Of a DNA stretch of 35,066 nt, positions 32,539 to 35,066 are shown piece by piece. The notes under the pieces were generated by a model. That model worked only from the letters and a program-made list of their open reading frames with translations. It searched no databases and was not told the DNA's origin. Where the stretch lies: assembly GCA_964529265.1 (NCBI GenBank), contig CAZGVW010000056.1:1-35066 (forward strand), given 5' to 3'. The position numbers were made by a program, and so were the translations under genes. Numbering within the stretch: the first letter of the stretch is position 1; the number at the start of each line of letters is the position of its first letter. Source of the DNA: CAZGVW01 sp964529265 (lineage in GTDB: Bacteria; Planctomycetota; Phycisphaerae; Phycisphaerales; UBA1924).

Positions 32539-32584
32539 GTGAACTTCTTCCCTCCTGCTCTGGTGGCTCGATCCCTCCGCGCGA

Positions 32585-32590
32585 TACGAT
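32585..32590 (+). promoter_or_regulatory. -10 hexamer TACGAT, leaderless type
   Basis: TACGAT ends seven bases before the ATG at 32598 and overlaps a possible earlier ATG at 32589, which favours the later start. Confidence 0.4.
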
Positions 32591-32597
32591 GCCCTCC

Positions 32598-33014
32598 ATG
32601 CCCGACCCCGCCGGCTCAGACCGCCGCCTCGCGCTCCGCGTCGTCACGATGCCGCGCGACACCAACCAGTACGGCACCATCTTCGGCGGCGTCATCATGT
32701 CCTACATCGATCAAGCGGGCTTCGTCGAGGCCCGCCGCCACGGCGCCCACCGCTGGGTCACCGCCTCCATGGATCACGTCGATTTCCTCGCCCCCGTCAA
32801 ACTCGGCGACATCGTCTCCTTCCACACCCGCGCCACGCGCCTCGGCACGAAGAGCGTCACCGTTCAGGTCGATGTCGAAGTCGAGCGCTTCTCATCCAAC
32901 GAAATCATTTCCGTCACCACCGCAACGGTCACCATGGTCGCCGTTGACGCCGAGGGCCAGCCCATCCCCTTCCGCAGCCCGCCGACTGCGCCCGAAACCG
33001 GAGCGCCGCCGTGA
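32598..33014 (+). CDS. Acyl-CoA thioesterase, hotdog fold
   Basis: This 138-aa cytosolic enzyme is of the YciA/ACOT hotdog type. VTMPRDTNQYGTIFGGVIM (16-34) is the diagnostic N-terminal stretch. Asp38 in SYIDQAGFVEAR is the likely catalytic acid, and MDHVDFLAPVKLGDIV follows. It hydrolyses acyl-CoA thioesters; chain length is not predictable. An ATG three codons earlier is possible. Its TGA overlaps the purN GTG (GTGA), so the two are translationally coupled. Confidence 0.92.
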   Translation: MPDPAGSDRRLALRVVTMPRDTNQYGTIFGGVIMSYIDQAGFVEARRHGAHRWVTASMDHVDFLAPVKLGDIVSFHTRATRLGTKSVTVQVDVEVERFSSNEIISVTTATVTMVAVDAEGQPIPFRSPPTAPETGAPP

Positions 33015-33634
33015 TTCAGGGCCGCATCGCCTCGCCCGGATTGCGCCTCGCCATCCTCATCTCCGGCGGCGGGCGCACCATGCTCAACCTCGCCGATCGC
33101 ATCGATTCCGGCGCGCTGAAAGCCGAGATCGCCGGCGTCATCGCCTCGCGCGAGTGCCCCGGCGCCGACAAAGCCCGCGCCCGCGGCTTTCCCACCGTCG
33201 CACTCCCCGCCGCCGCCACGCCAGATTCCCTCTCCGGAATGCTCAGCGACCTCGGCGCGCACTGGATCGTCCTCGCCGGTTACCTGAGGCTCCTCGCGAT
33301 CCCCCGGGGCTTCGAGGGCCGCGCCGTCAACATCCACCCGGCGCTCCTGCCCGCCTTCGGCGGCCCTGGTATGTATGGCGATCGCGTCCACCGCGCCGTC
33401 ATTGCCGCGGGATGCAAGGTCTCCGGCTGCACCGTCCACCTCTGCGACGAGGCGTATGACACCGGCCCGATTCTCGTCCAGAAGTGCTGCCCCGTGCTGG
33501 AAAGCGATACGCCCCAATCCCTCGCCGCCCGCGTCTTCGACCTCGAGCGCGACGCCTATCCCGAAGCGCTCGCGGCGCTCGTTTCGGGCCGCGTCTCGAT
33601 TGAGGGCCGCCGCGCGCGAATACTTCACCCGTGA
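33011..33634 (+). CDS. purN: Phosphoribosylglycinamide formyltransferase
   Basis: This 207-aa enzyme transfers formyl from 10-formyl-THF to GAR in purine synthesis. The catalytic residues are Asn107 and His109 (AVNIHPALLPAFGG) and Asp150 (CDEAYDTGPILVQ). The phosphate loop is LISGGGRTMLNL, where the family more often has SGxGSNLQ; this variant is a noticeable but plausible change. The length is normal. GTG start, coupled to the thioesterase upstream, and its stop again overlaps the next GTG (GTGA). Confidence 0.94.
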   Translation: MIQGRIASPGLRLAILISGGGRTMLNLADRIDSGALKAEIAGVIASRECPGADKARARGFPTVALPAAATPDSLSGMLSDLGAHWIVLAGYLRLLAIPRGFEGRAVNIHPALLPAFGGPGMYGDRVHRAVIAAGCKVSGCTVHLCDEAYDTGPILVQKCCPVLESDTPQSLAARVFDLERDAYPEALAALVSGRVSIEGRRARILHP

Positions 33635-35066
33635 CCCCGAGCCCCTTCCGCACGCGCCGCCGCTCCCTCGCGCCCGCCTTCGCGCTCATTCTGGCGATCG
33701 CCCTCCTGCCGCCGGCGCACGCCGCCCCCGAAGCGCCCGCGGACCCCGCGCAGACCCTCCAGGACCAGGCCACCGCCGCCTTCGAGCGCAAGGACTACGC
33801 CGCGGCTCGAGACGCCCTCACCGGCCTTCTCGCGTACAAGAGCGACAACGCCGCCGTCCTCTACAACCTCGCCTGCGCCCTCGCGCAGACCGGCGAGATC
33901 GACGCCGCCGGCGAGCGACTCCTCGACGCCATCACCCATGGCTTCGTCGATTTCTTCCACATGGAGGCGGATGCCCACCTCCGTCCGCTTGCGGGCTCGC
34001 GCGCCTACGAAGCCGTCCTCCTCGGCTGGCGAGAACTCCTCGACGCTCGCGCCGACAGCAACTTCGAGTCGGCGAAGCGCGCCTTCGGCCCCCCCTACCA
34101 CTTCGCGCGGAACCCGCAGCTCCGCCTCATCTACGCGGCAGCCTTCGACGAGCAGACGTTCGCCGAAGCCGAAGCCGATATCAACGCCGTCGCCGAGTGG
34201 GCCCTCGCCACGCTCTTCACCGACATGCGCCTCGACGATCCCGCCGCCCCCGAGCCCGATCCGCGCCCCGATCCCTGGGTCACCGTCATCCTCCCCACGC
34301 CGGAAGACTTCGTGCGCATGATCCGCTCCGCCAATGTTGGCGGCTTCTACGACCACGACCAGCGCCGACTCATCAGCCAGGACGTCGGCCCCAGCCTCCG
34401 GCACGAGTTCCTCCACGTGCTGCACTGGCGCCACATGATGCGCCACGGCCAGAAGCACCCCGAGTGGGTGATGGAGGGCCTCGGCTGCCTCGTCGAGGAC
34501 ATCGAGCGCTCCCCCGCTCCGGAAGGCTCGCTCACGCCCGCACCCTCCTGGCGCACCAACATCGTGAAGCGCCTCGAGCGCGCCGGCCGCCTCCTCCCGC
34601 TCGACGAACTCACCTCGATGCCGCGGGAGCGCTTCGTCACGCGCCGGCCCAACGCGCACTACGCCCAGGCCCGCGCCATCATGCTCCACATGGCGCTCAC
34701 CGGCCGCCTTGGCGCCTGGTACGGCGCTTACGTCCGCTCCTTCGATCGCGATCCCACCGGCTCAGCGGCGCTCGAAGAAGCCTTCGGCATGCCCCTTCGC
34801 GAGATCGATCGCGCCCACAAGGAGTGGGTCCGCGCCCTGCCCGAAGTCGCCGAGGAAATCCGCCCCGGCATGGCCAGCCTCGGCGTCGTCGTCACGCCCG
34901 GCCGCGGCGACGGCCCCGCCATCGAAAGCGTCCTCCCCGGCTCCGATGCGCGGCGAGCAGGCCTCCGCATGGGCGATGTCATCGTCGCCGTTGACGGTCG
35001 CCCCACGCGCACCATGGAGGATCTCGTCAAGATCCTCAGCGAACGCGAGGTCGGCGAGCGCGTCGA
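33631..35066 (+). CDS. Secreted HExxH (gluzincin-type) metallopeptidase with PDZ domain, 3' end beyond window
   Basis: At least 478 residues are read to the window edge without a stop. GTG start overlaps the purN stop (GTGA). Signal peptide about 1-31 (LAPAFALILAIALLPPAHAA). Residues about 40-110 look like TPR helices (AAFERKDYAAARDALTGLL; AVLYNLACALAQTGEIDAAG). The zinc site is His258-Glu-x-x-His262 in LRHEFLHVLHW, with the third ligand Glu282 in PEWVMEGLG, 20 residues later: a gluzincin (peptidase MA) pattern. From about 413 a PDZ domain begins (SLGVVVTPGRGDGPAIESVL ... AGLRMGDVIVAVDGRPT). It probably acts outside the cytoplasm. The substrate is unknown. Confidence 0.88.
   Translation, partial: MTPSPFRTRRRSLAPAFALILAIALLPPAHAAPEAPADPAQTLQDQATAAFERKDYAAARDALTGLLAYKSDNAAVLYNLACALAQTGEIDAAGERLLDAITHGFVDFFHMEADAHLRPLAGSRAYEAVLLGWRELLDARADSNFESAKRAFGPPYHFARNPQLRLIYAAAFDEQTFAEAEADINAVAEWALATLFTDMRLDDPAAPEPDPRPDPWVTVILPTPEDFVRMIRSANVGGFYDHDQRRLISQDVGPSLRHEFLHVLHWRHMMRHGQKHPEWVMEGLGCLVEDIERSPAPEGSLTPAPSWRTNIVKRLERAGRLLPLDELTSMPRERFVTRRPNAHYAQARAIMLHMALTGRLGAWYGAYVRSFDRDPTGSAALEEAFGMPLREIDRAHKEWVRALPEVAEEIRPGMASLGVVVTPGRGDGPAIESVLPGSDARRAGLRMGDVIVAVDGRPTRTMEDLVKILSEREVGERV

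Noticed and set aside
33625..34689. 354-codon minus-strand frame and 539-codon plus-strand frame over the last gene
   Set aside because: Both are shadows; the real gene is the plus-strand frame from GTG 33631 with signal peptide, HExxH site and PDZ domain.
1..35066. CRISPR arrays, insertion sequences, prophage genes, rRNA or tRNA genes, restriction-modification operons
   Set aside because: No regularly spaced repeats, transposase or integrase motifs, or RNA-gene signatures were seen. The lone vsr-type nuclease is not enough to call a restriction system.

Overview
The window looks like a chromosomal segment of a high-GC planctomycete, most likely class Phycisphaerae. Four secreted proteins end in a C-terminal dockerin-like anchor with the pattern C-P-x-D-x-x-G-D-G-x-V-x-S-x-D-[LI]-x-x-L-L-x-x-W-G-x-C-P, a hallmark of that lineage. 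They sit beside a protein with a PEP-CTERM-like tail (VPAPGALGLL...RRRR). GC content is uniformly high. I see no insertion sequence, prophage, CRISPR array, rRNA or tRNA.

Layout. 1-9.4 kb holds secreted or surface proteins on the minus strand: a truncated secreted protein, a PEP-CTERM-like protein, an S8 subtilase with a dockerin tail, a 524-aa dockerin-anchored protein, and two paralogous proteins made of two P/Homo B domains plus a half dockerin. A plus-strand methyltransferase and rpmB (L28) interrupt them. 9.5-15.1 kb (minus) holds speA, a deoxyhypusine-synthase-like enzyme, a conserved protein of unknown function and fumarylacetoacetase; the last two overlap as ATGA. 15.4-18.6 kb holds a small membrane protein, a HhH DNA glycosylase with a class I glutamine amidotransferase, a 611-bp gene-free stretch rich in perfect inverted repeats, and an orphan mraZ. 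18.8-22 kb holds a flavin-reductase-like protein, an amidohydrolase, a family 2 glycosyltransferase and a DUF4286 protein. 22.1-24.5 kb is rpsP-trmD-rplS (no rimM) followed by a YdjY-domain protein. 24.5-29.7 kb (minus) is the co-directional run nadB > lipoprotein > vsr > panB > htrA. 29.8-32.4 kb is an iron(III) ABC importer (binding protein and fused permease) with a good Fur-box match just upstream. 32.6-35.1 kb is a coupled chain of thioesterase > purN > a secreted HExxH metallopeptidase with a PDZ domain, cut by the window end.

Regulation is the most informative layer. Two ribosomal-protein promoters (rpmB and rpsP) share an identical 20-nt sequence spanning -10 and the start of transcription, with the same -35 (TTGCCC) at the same 16-bp spacing. 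At least eight genes without a Shine-Dalgarno sequence carry a TANNNT -10 hexamer 6-9 nt before the start codon, the signature of leaderless transcripts. A promoter with an inverted CCCAC/GTGGG operator lies inside the longest possible mraZ frame, which argues for a downstream TTG start and for autoregulation.

No single classical new defence or mobile system is visible. The best candidates for something undescribed are the structured 611-bp region beside mraZ, the tandem P-domain anchored proteins, the unknown family coupled to fumarylacetoacetase, and the speA/deoxyhypusine-synthase-like pair.
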